NCBI GenBank assembly: GCA_024281095.1
Contig: JAMXLJ010000127.1
Location: 1-64,000 of the forward strand
Length of the DNA stretch: 64,000 nucleotides
Source: Acidimicrobiia bacterium
GTDB lineage: Bacteria > Actinomycetota > Acidimicrobiia > IMCC26256 > JAMXLJ01
Reading direction: 5' to 3'
The notes beneath the pieces were generated by a model. It was not told the DNA's origin. It saw only the letters and a program-made list of their open reading frames with translations, and did no database searches. This document shows positions 31,858 through 40,420 of this stretch, piece by piece (within the stretch, counting starts at the first letter, position 1; every line of letters begins with the position of its first letter). The position numbers were made by a program, and so were the translations under genes.

Positions 31858-32757
31858 ATGACTGTCGGGCAGTTGCGGGGCGTCTACGTGCCGCTCATCA
31901 CCCCGTTCGAACCATCGGGCGATGTTGCGCTCGACGCGATCGAACGGCTCGTGCACGAGTATCTCGACGCCGGCGCCGCCGGAATTGTCGCGCTGGGCAC
32001 GACGGGCGAGTCGAGCGCGCTCGACGCAGCAGAGAAGCGCGCCGTGATCGACGCGTGCGCGCGTGTGTGCGCGGAACACGACGCGCAACTGATCGTCGGC
32101 GCGGGCACGAACAACACCGCGGCCACGATCGGCGCCGTCGAGGCCCTGCGGGGCACGCCCGCGCTCGTCGGCGCGCTCGTCGTCGTCCCGTACTACGTGC
32201 GACCATCGGAGGCGGGAATCGTCGCCCACTTCGAGGCCGTCGCCGAGAAGAGTCCGGTGCCGCTCGTGCTCTACAACATCCCGCAGCGCACCGGACGCGC
32301 GTTGAGTGCGGCCGGTGTGTTGCGCGCCGCCCGGCACCCGAACGTCGCCGGCATCAAGCAGGCCGTCGGCGCGCTCGACGGCGACAGTCTCGAAGTTCTC
32401 GCGGGGGCGCCGTCCGGGTTCGCGGTCCTCGCCGGTGATGATCCGTTCATCTACCCGACGGTGCTCATGGGCGGAGCCGGCGCGATCGCGGCGTCGGCCC
32501 ACGTGTGCACCGAGCGGTTCGTCGCGATGGTCGAGTGCGGGCTCGCGGGCAAGCTGGAAGACGGCCGTGGCCACGCCGAGGCGCTGCTGCCGGTCGTGCA
32601 GGCCTGTTTCGCGGAGCCGAATCCCTCGGTCTTCAAGGCCGTCCTGCACGCACAGGGCCGGATCCCCACACCGAACGTGAGGCTTCCCCTCCTGGCGGCG
32701 TCGGACGCGGCGCGCGATCGCGCACTCGCAGCGGTGGCCGCGGCCACGTCGCCATAA
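31858..32757 (+). CDS. dapA: 4-hydroxy-tetrahydrodipicolinate synthase
   Basis: Condenses pyruvate and aspartate semialdehyde, the first committed step to diaminopimelate and lysine. TIM-barrel enzyme of 299 residues with the Schiff-base Lys167 (AGIKQA), Tyr139 (LYNIPQRTG), Arg144 and the GTTGES loop. DHDPS-family aldolases share these residues, but the size and PQRTG motif fit DapA well. Complements lysA elsewhere in the window. Divergent from the TauE-like gene. Confidence 0.9.
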   Translation: MTVGQLRGVYVPLITPFEPSGDVALDAIERLVHEYLDAGAAGIVALGTTGESSALDAAEKRAVIDACARVCAEHDAQLIVGAGTNNTAATIGAVEALRGTPALVGALVVVPYYVRPSEAGIVAHFEAVAEKSPVPLVLYNIPQRTGRALSAAGVLRAARHPNVAGIKQAVGALDGDSLEVLAGAPSGFAVLAGDDPFIYPTVLMGGAGAIAASAHVCTERFVAMVECGLAGKLEDGRGHAEALLPVVQACFAEPNPSVFKAVLHAQGRIPTPNVRLPLLAASDAARDRALAAVAAATSP

Positions 32758-32846
32758 CGCGAGCGGTTCGTCGAATCGGCCGTCGCTTCGCAGCTCACCG
32801 GCCGGGTTTCGCATCTTCGGGCGGTGGGGGACGGAGGTACCGAGAC

Positions 32847-34457
32847 ATGAACCCGATCGAGACGGTGCACGCCCGGCGTTGGTGGACGCTCGGTGTGCTC
32901 TGCTTCAGCCTGGTCGTCATCACGCTCGACAACACCATCCTCAACGTCGCGATACCGACGCTGCAGCGTGAGCTCCACGCGACCAACAGTCAGCTGCAGT
33001 GGATGGTCGACTCGTACACGCTGGTCTTCGCCGGGCTGCTGCTCACCGCGGGGAGCCTGGGCGACCGTTTCGGCCGCCGCGGTGCGCTGCAGATCGGCCT
33101 GCTCGTGTTCGGCGTCGGGTCGGTGGTCGCGGCCTTGGTCGACACGCCCAACGAGCTCATTGCTGCACGTGCCCTGATGGGAGTCGGCGGTGCGTTCATC
33201 ATGCCGTCCACGCTGTCCGTGCTGACGAACGTGTTCACCGACCCCGCGGAGCGGGCTCGCGCCATCGGCGTGTGGGCCGGTGTGGCGGGAATCGGCATCG
33301 CGCTGGGCCCGCTTGCGGGCGGCTTCCTCGTCGAGCACTTCTATTGGGGCTCGATCTTCCTCGTGAACATTCCCATCGTGCTCATCGCGGCCGGCGCCGC
33401 GGCAGTGCTCGTGCCGACGTCGAAGGATCCGGCCGCGCCCCGGCTCGACCCGCTCGGTGCGGCGCTCTCCATCGCCGGATTGAGCTGCCTGCTCTACGCG
33501 ATCATCGAGGCGCCGTCGAACGGCTGGGGCGACCCCATCATCCTCGCCGCGTTCGGGCTCGCCGCCTTCCTTCTCGCGATCTTGGTCGTGTGGGAGCTGC
33601 GGATCACCGAGCCGATGCTCGACATGAAGTTGTTCGGCAATCCGCGGTTCAGCGCCGCGAGCTCCGGTATCGCCCTCGTGTTCTTCGCGTTGTTCGGCTC
33701 GCTGTTCCTGCTGACCCAGTACTTCCAGTTCGTGCTCGGGTACACGGCCTTGCAGACCGGCGTTCGCCTGTTGCCGTACGCGGCGGTGTTGATGATCGTT
33801 GCTCCGTTGAGTGCTCGGTTCGTCGAGCATGTGGGAACGAAGCTCGTCGTCACGATCGGGCTGAGCCTGGTCGCGGCAGGCCTGTTCCTCATGACCCAGC
33901 TCGACGTGAGCACGAGCTATCCCGACATCGTGTGGCGCATCGTCCTCGTCGCCGCGGGCATGGGGTGCACCATGGCGCCGGCGACTGAGTCGATCATGGG
34001 GTCGCTGCCGTTGGCCAAGGCCGGCGTCGGCTCGGCGGTGAACGACACGACCCGCCAGGTCGGCGGCGCGCTCGGTGTCGCCGTGATCGGCAGCGTGCTC
34101 GCGTCGAGTTACGGCTCCAAGATCGGCCATGCCATCGCGAGGCAGTCGCGGCCCGTTCCGAAGCCGATCGCCGACGCGATGAAGAGTCAGCTCGGGGCCG
34201 CGCTCGCGGTGGCAAACCGCTTTCCAGGCCAGATCGGAAACCTCATCGCGCGCACCGCGCGGCACGCGTTCGTCGCCGGCATGCACCAAGGGATGGTGGT
34301 CGGCGCAGCCGCGGCGTTGGTCGGTGCAGTGGTGGCCCTCGTGTGGCTGCCCGCCCACGCGTCGAAGAGCGTGGGTGGCGACGACGACGAGGTGCTCGCG
34401 ATCGACGCGACCCTGTCAGCCGAGGCGTTCAGCGCCTCGCGCGCGTCGCACGACTGA
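32847..34457 (+). CDS. MFS drug:H+ antiporter (DHA2, EmrB/QacA type)
   Basis: 14-helix major facilitator of 536 residues. Motif A (GSLGDRFGRRGALQIG) and the DHA2 motif at helix 1 (LDNTILNVAIPTLQ) are present, with motif C-like Gly/Pro-rich helix 5 (GIGIALGPLAGGFLVEH). Proton-driven export of drugs or metabolites; substrate unknown. GGAGGT precedes the ATG. A long upstream in-frame extension overlapping dapA is rejected. The C-terminus is acidic and soluble. Confidence 0.92.
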   Translation: MNPIETVHARRWWTLGVLCFSLVVITLDNTILNVAIPTLQRELHATNSQLQWMVDSYTLVFAGLLLTAGSLGDRFGRRGALQIGLLVFGVGSVVAALVDTPNELIAARALMGVGGAFIMPSTLSVLTNVFTDPAERARAIGVWAGVAGIGIALGPLAGGFLVEHFYWGSIFLVNIPIVLIAAGAAAVLVPTSKDPAAPRLDPLGAALSIAGLSCLLYAIIEAPSNGWGDPIILAAFGLAAFLLAILVVWELRITEPMLDMKLFGNPRFSAASSGIALVFFALFGSLFLLTQYFQFVLGYTALQTGVRLLPYAAVLMIVAPLSARFVEHVGTKLVVTIGLSLVAAGLFLMTQLDVSTSYPDIVWRIVLVAAGMGCTMAPATESIMGSLPLAKAGVGSAVNDTTRQVGGALGVAVIGSVLASSYGSKIGHAIARQSRPVPKPIADAMKSQLGAALAVANRFPGQIGNLIARTARHAFVAGMHQGMVVGAAAALVGAVVALVWLPAHASKSVGGDDDEVLAIDATLSAEAFSASRASHD

Positions 34458-34470
34458 GTGCCGGAAGGGT

Positions 34471-35619
34471 TCAGGCGACCGGGAGGCCGAGGGCGCGGCT
34501 GATGACGAGGCGCTGCACTTCGCTGGTGCCCTCGCCGATCTCGAGGACCTTGGCGTCGCGGTACAGCCGGCTGACGGGCGTCTCGTCGACGAACCCGTAG
34601 CCACCGAAGATCTGGGTCGCCTCGCGGGTCGCGGTGACGGCCGCCTCCGTGGCGTAGAGCTTCGCCATCGCGGCCTCGGTCTTGAACGGCTTGCCCGTGT
34701 CGCGCAGCCACGCGGCCTTGTAGGTCAACAGACGCGCGTTCTCGCACAGCACCGCGAGGTCGGCGCACTTGAACGCGATGGCCTGATTGGCGCCGATCGG
34801 GCGGCCGAATGCATGTCGTTCGTTGGCGTAGCGCACGCCGTGGTCGAGGCAGGCCTGGAGCGCGCCGACCGCCAGCGCGGCGATCGCGATGCGTCCCTCG
34901 TCGAGGATGGAGAGGAACTGCCGGAATCCCATGCCACGTTCGCCGAGCACATGGTCCGCGGGCACGCGGCACCCGTTGAACACGAGGCCGTGCGTGTCCG
35001 ACGCGTGCCACCCCATCTTGCGGTACGCGGGTAGCACCTCGAGCCCGTCCGTACCGGCCGGCACGATGAGCGCCGTGATCTCGCCCGGGCCCGTGCGCGC
35101 GGTGAGCGTGATCACCGAAGTGATCGGTGTGCCCGAGTTGGTGATGAACGCCTTCTCGCCGTCGATCACCCACTCACCCGTCGCGTCGTCCAACGTGGCC
35201 TTCGTGCGCGTGCCGCCCGCGTCGCTGCCCGCTTCGGGCTCGGTCAGCGCGAACGCGCCGAGGGCGCGTCCGGCGATGAGGTCGGGCAGGAACCGGGCCC
35301 GCTGCTCCTCGGTGCCGAATCGATAGATCGGGTTGGCACCGAGGCCCACTGCGGCCTCGAGCGTGATGCCCAGGCTCTGGTCGACCCGGCCGATCTCCTC
35401 GATCGCGATGCACAACGTCGTGAAGTCCGCGCCTGCACCGCCGTGCTCCTCCGGGAACACGAGACCGAACAGACCGAGGGCACCCATCGAACGGACGACG
35501 TCGACCGGGAAGACGTGGTCGCGGTCCCACTCAGTGGTGTGCGGCGCGATCTCGCTCTCGGCGAACTCGCGGACCACGCGGCGGAACGCCTCTTGTTCGG
35601 CGCTGAGCTCGAAATCCAT
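34471..35619 (-). CDS. Acyl-CoA dehydrogenase
   Basis: FAD-dependent alpha,beta-desaturation of acyl-CoA, 382 residues, the standard size. Motifs: ALTEPEAGSDAGG and YRKMGWHASDTHGL, plus the C-terminal IFGGYGFVDETPVSRLYRDAK and the catalytic base Glu in IGEGTSEVQRLVI, the position used by short- and medium-chain enzymes. Divergent from an HSD10-like SDR with 58 bp between starts, suggesting a short or branched acyl-CoA beta-oxidation pair. Its ATG is preceded by a leaderless -10. Confidence 0.93.
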   Translation of the reverse strand: MDFELSAEQEAFRRVVREFAESEIAPHTTEWDRDHVFPVDVVRSMGALGLFGLVFPEEHGGAGADFTTLCIAIEEIGRVDQSLGITLEAAVGLGANPIYRFGTEEQRARFLPDLIAGRALGAFALTEPEAGSDAGGTRTKATLDDATGEWVIDGEKAFITNSGTPITSVITLTARTGPGEITALIVPAGTDGLEVLPAYRKMGWHASDTHGLVFNGCRVPADHVLGERGMGFRQFLSILDEGRIAIAALAVGALQACLDHGVRYANERHAFGRPIGANQAIAFKCADLAVLCENARLLTYKAAWLRDTGKPFKTEAAMAKLYATEAAVTATREATQIFGGYGFVDETPVSRLYRDAKVLEIGEGTSEVQRLVISRALGLPVA

Positions 35620-35626
35620 GGCGCCG

Positions 35627-35632
35627 ATCGTA
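35627..35632 (-). promoter_or_regulatory. Leaderless -10 of the acyl-CoA dehydrogenase gene
   Basis: Minus-strand TACGAT, seven bases before the ATG, in the 58-bp divergent spacer shared with the SDR gene. Confidence 0.48.
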
Positions 35633-35677
35633 CGGGGTTAGCCTCCGGCGTTCGGCAGGAATGGGAGGCGGAAAAGG

Positions 35678-36448
35678 ATGCGACTCGACGGTGTCGCGGC
35701 GATCGTCACGGGCGGCGCGTCAGGGCTCGGTGAGGCGACGAGCAGGGCGCTGGCCGAACACGGCGCTCGGGTAACGGTGCTCGACCTCGACGAGGAGCGT
35801 GGGAAGGCGCTCGCGTCGGAGCTCGGCGGGGGCGCCCAATTCCTGCACACCGATGTCACCGACGCCGAACAGGTGGCCGCCGCGGTCGACGCGGCGACCG
35901 GGACCGGGGCGCCACTGCGGCTCGCGGTCAACTGCGCCGGCATCGCGATCGCGACGCGCACGATCGCCCGCGACCGCACGCCGCACGATCTCGGCGCGTT
36001 CGAACGCATCATCCGGGTCAACCTGATCGGCACGTTCAACGTGTTGCGTCTCGCTGCGAGCGCGATCGCGGCCACCGAGCCGCTCGACGACGGCGAGCGC
36101 GGTCTCGTCGTCAACACCGCTTCGGTCGCCGCGTTCGAGGGCCAGATCGGCCAGATCGCGTACTCGGCGTCGAAGGGTGGTGTCGTCGGCATGACGCTTC
36201 CGGCGGCGCGTGATCTCGCGGCGGTCGGAATACGCGTGTGCACCATCGCGCCCGGGACGTTCGAGACACCGATGATGTCCGTGCTGCCCGCTGACGCGCG
36301 CGAGGCCCTCGCCGCGAACATCCCGTTCCCGCACCGGCTCGGCCGCCCGGCCGAGTACGCCGCGCTGGTGTGTCACCTCGCCGAGAACCCGATGCTCAAC
36401 GGCGAGGTCATCCGCCTCGACGGCGCATTGCGGATGCCGCCGCGCTGA
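35678..36448 (+). CDS. SDR oxidoreductase, 3-hydroxyacyl-CoA dehydrogenase type 2 (HSD10)-like
   Basis: NAD-dependent classical SDR of 256 residues: cofactor motif TGGASGLGEAT, NCAGIA, catalytic Ser in VNTASVAAFEG, and Tyr-Lys in YSASKGGVVGMTLP. The GMTLPAARDLA stretch and C-terminal PFPHRLGRPAEYA are typical of the HSD10-like group that oxidises 3-hydroxyacyl-CoA. It fits with the divergent acyl-CoA dehydrogenase. GGAGG with a purine-rich spacer lies before the ATG, so this gene is leadered. Ends before a perfect inverted repeat. Confidence 0.88.
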   Translation: MRLDGVAAIVTGGASGLGEATSRALAEHGARVTVLDLDEERGKALASELGGGAQFLHTDVTDAEQVAAAVDAATGTGAPLRLAVNCAGIAIATRTIARDRTPHDLGAFERIIRVNLIGTFNVLRLAASAIAATEPLDDGERGLVVNTASVAAFEGQIGQIAYSASKGGVVGMTLPAARDLAAVGIRVCTIAPGTFETPMMSVLPADAREALAANIPFPHRLGRPAEYAALVCHLAENPMLNGEVIRLDGALRMPPR

Positions 36449-36453
36449 CCGCC

Positions 36454-36500
36454 TTCATGCGTGGATTCGCGTCGCTCAGCGACCGATTTCCACGCATGAA
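36454..36500. terminator. Long inverted repeat between convergent SDR and kgd genes
   Basis: Perfect 12-bp arms TTCATGCGTGGA and TCCACGCATGAA enclose a spacer that itself holds the small hairpin GTCGCT-C-AGCGAC. The whole can fold as one extended stem. It sits in the 57-bp gap between converging stops, fitting a bidirectional terminator; no U-tract. It could alternatively be a protein-binding palindrome. Confidence 0.6.
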
Positions 36501-36505
36501 CGCCT

Positions 36506-39500
36506 TTAGAGGTCGGCGAAGGCGGCGTCGAGGAGGGCTTCCTGTTCCGCGTCGTGCACGGTCTGGCTCCCCGACGCCGGACTCGCGCTCGCGTCGCGGG
36601 CGACGTGGCGCAGATCGCGGTCGCGCAGCAACCTGTGCAGGCGGCCGTGCACGAAGTTCCACGCGCCCATGTTCTCCGGCTCCTCCTGTACCCACCACAC
36701 CTGCGACGCGTTCGGGTAGCGGCCGAGCACCGCGTCGATCTCGTCGCCGGGGAACGGGTAGAGCTGCTCGACGCGCACCACGGCAACCGGTGCACCGGTC
36801 TTGTCGCGGCGGTCCATCAGCTCGTGACCGAGCTTGCCCGTGCAGAGCACGATCCGACGGACCGCGTCCCGATCGAGTGTGTCGGCGGCGCGGTCGTCGA
36901 GCACGACATGGAATCCGTCGTTGGTGAGCGCCGACACCGGCGAACGGGTGCTCTGCATACGCAGGTACCGCTTCGGCGTGAAGACGATCAGCGGCCGTCG
37001 CGCTGGGTCCTTCACCTGGCGGCGCAGCACATGGAAGTACTGGGCCGCGGTGCTCGGGTACACGACCCGCATGTTGTCCTCGGCGCACAACGTGAGGAAC
37101 CGCTCCATGCGTGCGCTCGAGTGCTCGGGCCCCTGGCCCTCGTATCCGTGCGGCAACAACAGCGTGAGCGCACTGCGCTGACCCCACTTGTCTTCCGCGG
37201 CGACGAGGAACTGGTCGACGATGATCTGCGCGCCGTTGATGAAGTCGCCGAACTGCGCCTCCCACCCCACGAACGCGTTGGGCGCGCTGACCGAGTAGCC
37301 GTACTCGAACCCCAACGCCGCGTACTCCGACAGCACGGAGTCGTACAGCATGAACGGCGCCTGATCGGATGAGAGGTGAGCGAGCGGGAAGTACTCGCGC
37401 TCGGTCTCGACGTCGATCAGCACCCCGTGACGCTGGCTGAACGTGCCCCTTCGGGTGTCCTGGCCCGCCAGGCGCACCGGCGTGCCCTCGAGCATCATCG
37501 AACCGAACGCCATCGACTCGGCGAGCGACCAGTCCACCTCGTCGCGCTCGAACGCAACGCGGTGGGCCTGCAAGATGCGTTCGAGCTTCGGGTTGACGGT
37601 GAATCCCTCTGGCCGTGTGGTGAGCCCGTCCACGACTTTCGCCAGCACCTCACGCCCCACCGCCGTGGCGACCGCGGGCCGGTCGGCCTGGACGGGAACG
37701 GAGGGCTCGGCCGACGGCGGCTTGCTGTGGTGGGTCTCCTCGAACGCCTGGTCGAGGCGGCGCCGGAAGTCGGCGAGCGACGCCTCCGCTTCGTCGAGCG
37801 TGAGATCACCCCGGTTGATGAGGTGCTCGGTGTACAGCTTGCGCACGGAGCGGTGCTGGTCGATCAGCTCGTACATGCTCGGCTGTGTGAACGCGGGCTC
37901 GTCGGCCTCGTTGTGGCCGTAGCGGCGGTAGCACACGAGGTCGACGACGACGTCCTTGTGGAACGCCTGCCGGAACGCGAAGGCGAGCCGCACGACCCGC
38001 ACCGCGGCTTCGGGGTCGTCGCCGTTCACGTGGAAGATCGGTGCCTGCACCATCTTCGCGACATCGGTCGCGTACACGCTCGAACGGCCGGCCTCGGGGC
38101 CGGTCGTGAACCCGAGTTGGTTGTTCACGACGAGATGCACGGTGCCGCCGACCTCGTACCCGGGGACGGCCGACAGGTTGAACGTCTCGGCCACGACGCC
38201 TTGACCGGCGAACGCGGCGTCGCCGTGCACGAGCACGGGCAGCACCGCGCAGTGGCGTCCGTCGGTGCTCATGTCGTCCTTCGCGCGCGCCATGCCCTCG
38301 ACGACCGGGTCGACCGCTTCGAGATGGCTCGGGTTCGACGCGAGTGTGAGCGAGACCTGGTTGCCCGACGGCGCGGTGTGCGAACCCGTCGCGCCGAGGT
38401 GGTACTTCACGTCGCCCGACCCCTGGGCCGACATCGGGTCGAGCTCGCCCTCGAATTCGCGGAAGATCTGTCCGTACGACTTGCCGATCACGTTGGCGAG
38501 CACGTTCAGGCGCCCACGGTGCGCCATCCCGAGCACCGCGTCACGGATGCCCGCGTCGGCCGCCTCGCTGAGCAGCGCGTCGAGCATCGGGATGAGCGTC
38601 TCGGCGCCTTCGAGGCTGAAACGTTTGTGGCCGAGATACTTCGTGTGGAGGAAGCGTTCGAACGCCTCCGCGGCGTTGAGCCGCTCGAGGATGCGGCGCT
38701 GTTCCTCCTGCGCGGGTGTGTTGTCGACGCCTTCGACGTGCTCCTGGATCCACGCCTTCTGGTCGGGCTCCTGGATGTGCATGTACTCGACGCCCACGGT
38801 GCGCGAATACGCGTCGCGCAGCACACCGAGGATGTCGTGCAACGTCATCGCACGCGTGCCGGCGAGGCCGTCGGTGGGGAAGACGCGATCGAGGTCCCAG
38901 ATCGTGAGGCCGTGCTCGTTGATGTCGAGCTCGGGATGGGTGTGCACCTCGGTGCGCCCGAGTGGATCGAGATGCGCGATCAGGTGTCCGCGCACCCGGT
39001 ACATGTTGATGAGCTGCTGGACGCTGACAACCTTCTCGTTGGCGCTCTGCTCGTCGTCGGTCGAGACGTCGGTGCTCCACCGGGCCGGCTCGTACGGCAC
39101 GCCGAAGCTCCGGAACAACTCGTCGTAGAACTGCTCCTCGCCGAGCAGCAACCGGTGGATCCAACCGAGGAACTCGCCGCTCTCGGCGCCCTGGATGACA
39201 CGGTGGTCGTAGGTGCTCGTGAGGGTGACGACGTGTCCGACGCCGAGACGGGCCAGTGTGGCGGGGTCCGTTCCCTCATACTCGGCGGGGTAGCCGATCG
39301 AGCCGACGCCCACGATGAAGCCCTGACCCGGCATGAGGCGCGGCACCGACGACACGGTGCCGATCATTCCGGGGTTCGTGATCGACGCGGTGGTACCGGC
39401 GAAGTCGCCCGGTTCGAGCTTGCCTGTCCGTACCTTGCGGATCAGCTCCTCGTACGCGGCGAAGAACCGCGCGAAATCGACCGTGTCCGCGGCCTTGATG

Positions 39501-40144
39501 TTCGGGACGAGCAACGACCGGCTGCCGTCCGACCGGTGCACGTCGACCGCGAGGCCCAGGTTCACGTGCTCGTGGCGCACGACGACGGGCTTGCCGTCGA
39601 CGAGGCCGTAGCCGGAGTTCATGTTCGGCACCTTCGCGAGCGCGCGCACGACCGCGTACGCGATGAGGTGCGTGAAGCTGACCTTGCCGTTCCCGCCGCT
39701 GCGGCGGAGGTGGTTGTTGAGGATCTGGCGGTTGACCTCGAGGAGCTTCGCCGGCACGACACGAAGCGACGTCGCGGTGGGGACCTTGATGCTCGCTTCC
39801 ATGTTCTCGACGATGCGTGCCGCGGCGCCACGCAGCGGCACCGGCTGTTCGCCGTCGAGGACGGGCGCGGTCGTGGCCGTGTCGGGCTCCGAGGTCTCGG
39901 CCCTGATGCCGACGCTGCTCGGGGCGGGCGGTGTGGGCGCCGGGGGAGGAGGTGTCGGTGCGGGTGGTGCGGGTGGCGCCGGCGCGGCGGTCGCCGCGCC
40001 ACCGTTGCCGTTGGCCTGCGACCAACGCGGCTGGTAGTCCTCGAAGAACTCGCGCCAGCTCTCGGCGACCGACTGCGGGTTCTCGAGGTATCGGCGGTAC
40101 ATCTCCTCGACGAGGCCCGAGTTCGGTCCGAGATCGATATCCAT
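36506..40144 (-). CDS. kgd: Multifunctional 2-oxoglutarate dehydrogenase E2/E1 (Kgd/OdhA)
   Basis: Actinobacterial fusion of 1212 residues. An N-terminal E1-type helix (FGPN-like start, EEMYRRYLENPQSVAESWREF) and a Pro/Ala-rich linker (about residues 45-85) precede an E2 succinyltransferase core without lipoyl domain (about 110-345; TYDHRVIQGAESGEFL). The full thiamine-diphosphate E1 part follows (GMAHRGRLNVLANV, GDAAFAGQGVVAE, VVNNQLGFTT). It needs a separate lipoylated E2 and E3. The ATG is preceded by a ~113-bp leader nearly duplicated before hom; an in-frame GTG 18 bases upstream is the alternative. Confidence 0.95.
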   Translation of the reverse strand: MDIDLGPNSGLVEEMYRRYLENPQSVAESWREFFEDYQPRWSQANGNGGAATAAPAPPAPPAPTPPPPAPTPPAPSSVGIRAETSEPDTATTAPVLDGEQPVPLRGAAARIVENMEASIKVPTATSLRVVPAKLLEVNRQILNNHLRRSGGNGKVSFTHLIAYAVVRALAKVPNMNSGYGLVDGKPVVVRHEHVNLGLAVDVHRSDGSRSLLVPNIKAADTVDFARFFAAYEELIRKVRTGKLEPGDFAGTTASITNPGMIGTVSSVPRLMPGQGFIVGVGSIGYPAEYEGTDPATLARLGVGHVVTLTSTYDHRVIQGAESGEFLGWIHRLLLGEEQFYDELFRSFGVPYEPARWSTDVSTDDEQSANEKVVSVQQLINMYRVRGHLIAHLDPLGRTEVHTHPELDINEHGLTIWDLDRVFPTDGLAGTRAMTLHDILGVLRDAYSRTVGVEYMHIQEPDQKAWIQEHVEGVDNTPAQEEQRRILERLNAAEAFERFLHTKYLGHKRFSLEGAETLIPMLDALLSEAADAGIRDAVLGMAHRGRLNVLANVIGKSYGQIFREFEGELDPMSAQGSGDVKYHLGATGSHTAPSGNQVSLTLASNPSHLEAVDPVVEGMARAKDDMSTDGRHCAVLPVLVHGDAAFAGQGVVAETFNLSAVPGYEVGGTVHLVVNNQLGFTTGPEAGRSSVYATDVAKMVQAPIFHVNGDDPEAAVRVVRLAFAFRQAFHKDVVVDLVCYRRYGHNEADEPAFTQPSMYELIDQHRSVRKLYTEHLINRGDLTLDEAEASLADFRRRLDQAFEETHHSKPPSAEPSVPVQADRPAVATAVGREVLAKVVDGLTTRPEGFTVNPKLERILQAHRVAFERDEVDWSLAESMAFGSMMLEGTPVRLAGQDTRRGTFSQRHGVLIDVETEREYFPLAHLSSDQAPFMLYDSVLSEYAALGFEYGYSVSAPNAFVGWEAQFGDFINGAQIIVDQFLVAAEDKWGQRSALTLLLPHGYEGQGPEHSSARMERFLTLCAEDNMRVVYPSTAAQYFHVLRRQVKDPARRPLIVFTPKRYLRMQSTRSPVSALTNDGFHVVLDDRAADTLDRDAVRRIVLCTGKLGHELMDRRDKTGAPVAVVRVEQLYPFPGDEIDAVLGRYPNASQVWWVQEEPENMGAWNFVHGRLHRLLRDRDLRHVARDASASPASGSQTVHDAEQEALLDAAFADL

Positions 40145-40253
40145 GTCTTCTCGCTCACTCACTCGCTGCGGGGCTCCGGTCGTCGCCCTGGTTGACGTGT
40201 GTCGTTCGTTCGCTGGCGAGCGCCTGCGCTCCTCCCGTCGCTCCGGCGCCGCA
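40142..40253 (-). repeat. kgd copy of the duplicated kgd/hom leader
   Basis: The ~112 bp ending at the kgd start codon align with 48635-48748 before hom. Shared blocks read (plus strand) CTTCTCGCTCACTCACTCGC, GGGCTCCGG, GTCGTTCGTTCGCTGGCGAG and CGCTCCGG. The rest of the 276-bp kgd-aroG spacer has GC-rich hairpin-forming sequence and no credible gene. Sense-strand hairpin GAGCG-CAGG-CGCTC is within this copy. Seen directly; role unknown. Confidence 0.8.
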
Positions 40254-40420
40254 CCGGTGAAAGCTCCCTGCGCCGCACTGACTGACGCCTCGAGCCTGCG
40301 GCTCCCGCCAGCACCTCGTCTCCGGGCGCCGCGCCCGGGGCCACACCGGACGACCCGTCCGTCGACCGACGCTCTTGTACCCATCCATCGTCGCGCCGTT
40401 GGCGCGGTGACCGTGCGTGG

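Noticed and set aside
32505-32846. N-terminal extension of the MFS transporter overlapping dapA
   Set aside because: The extra sequence is Arg-rich and non-membrane; GGAGGT before the ATG at 32847 and the family's usual N-terminus set the start there.
32451-34358. A 635-codon minus-strand frame opposite dapA and the MFS gene
   Set aside because: Same GC-shadow effect. Composition is His/Arg/Glu-rich without hydrophobic cores, while the plus strand encodes a 14-helix transporter.
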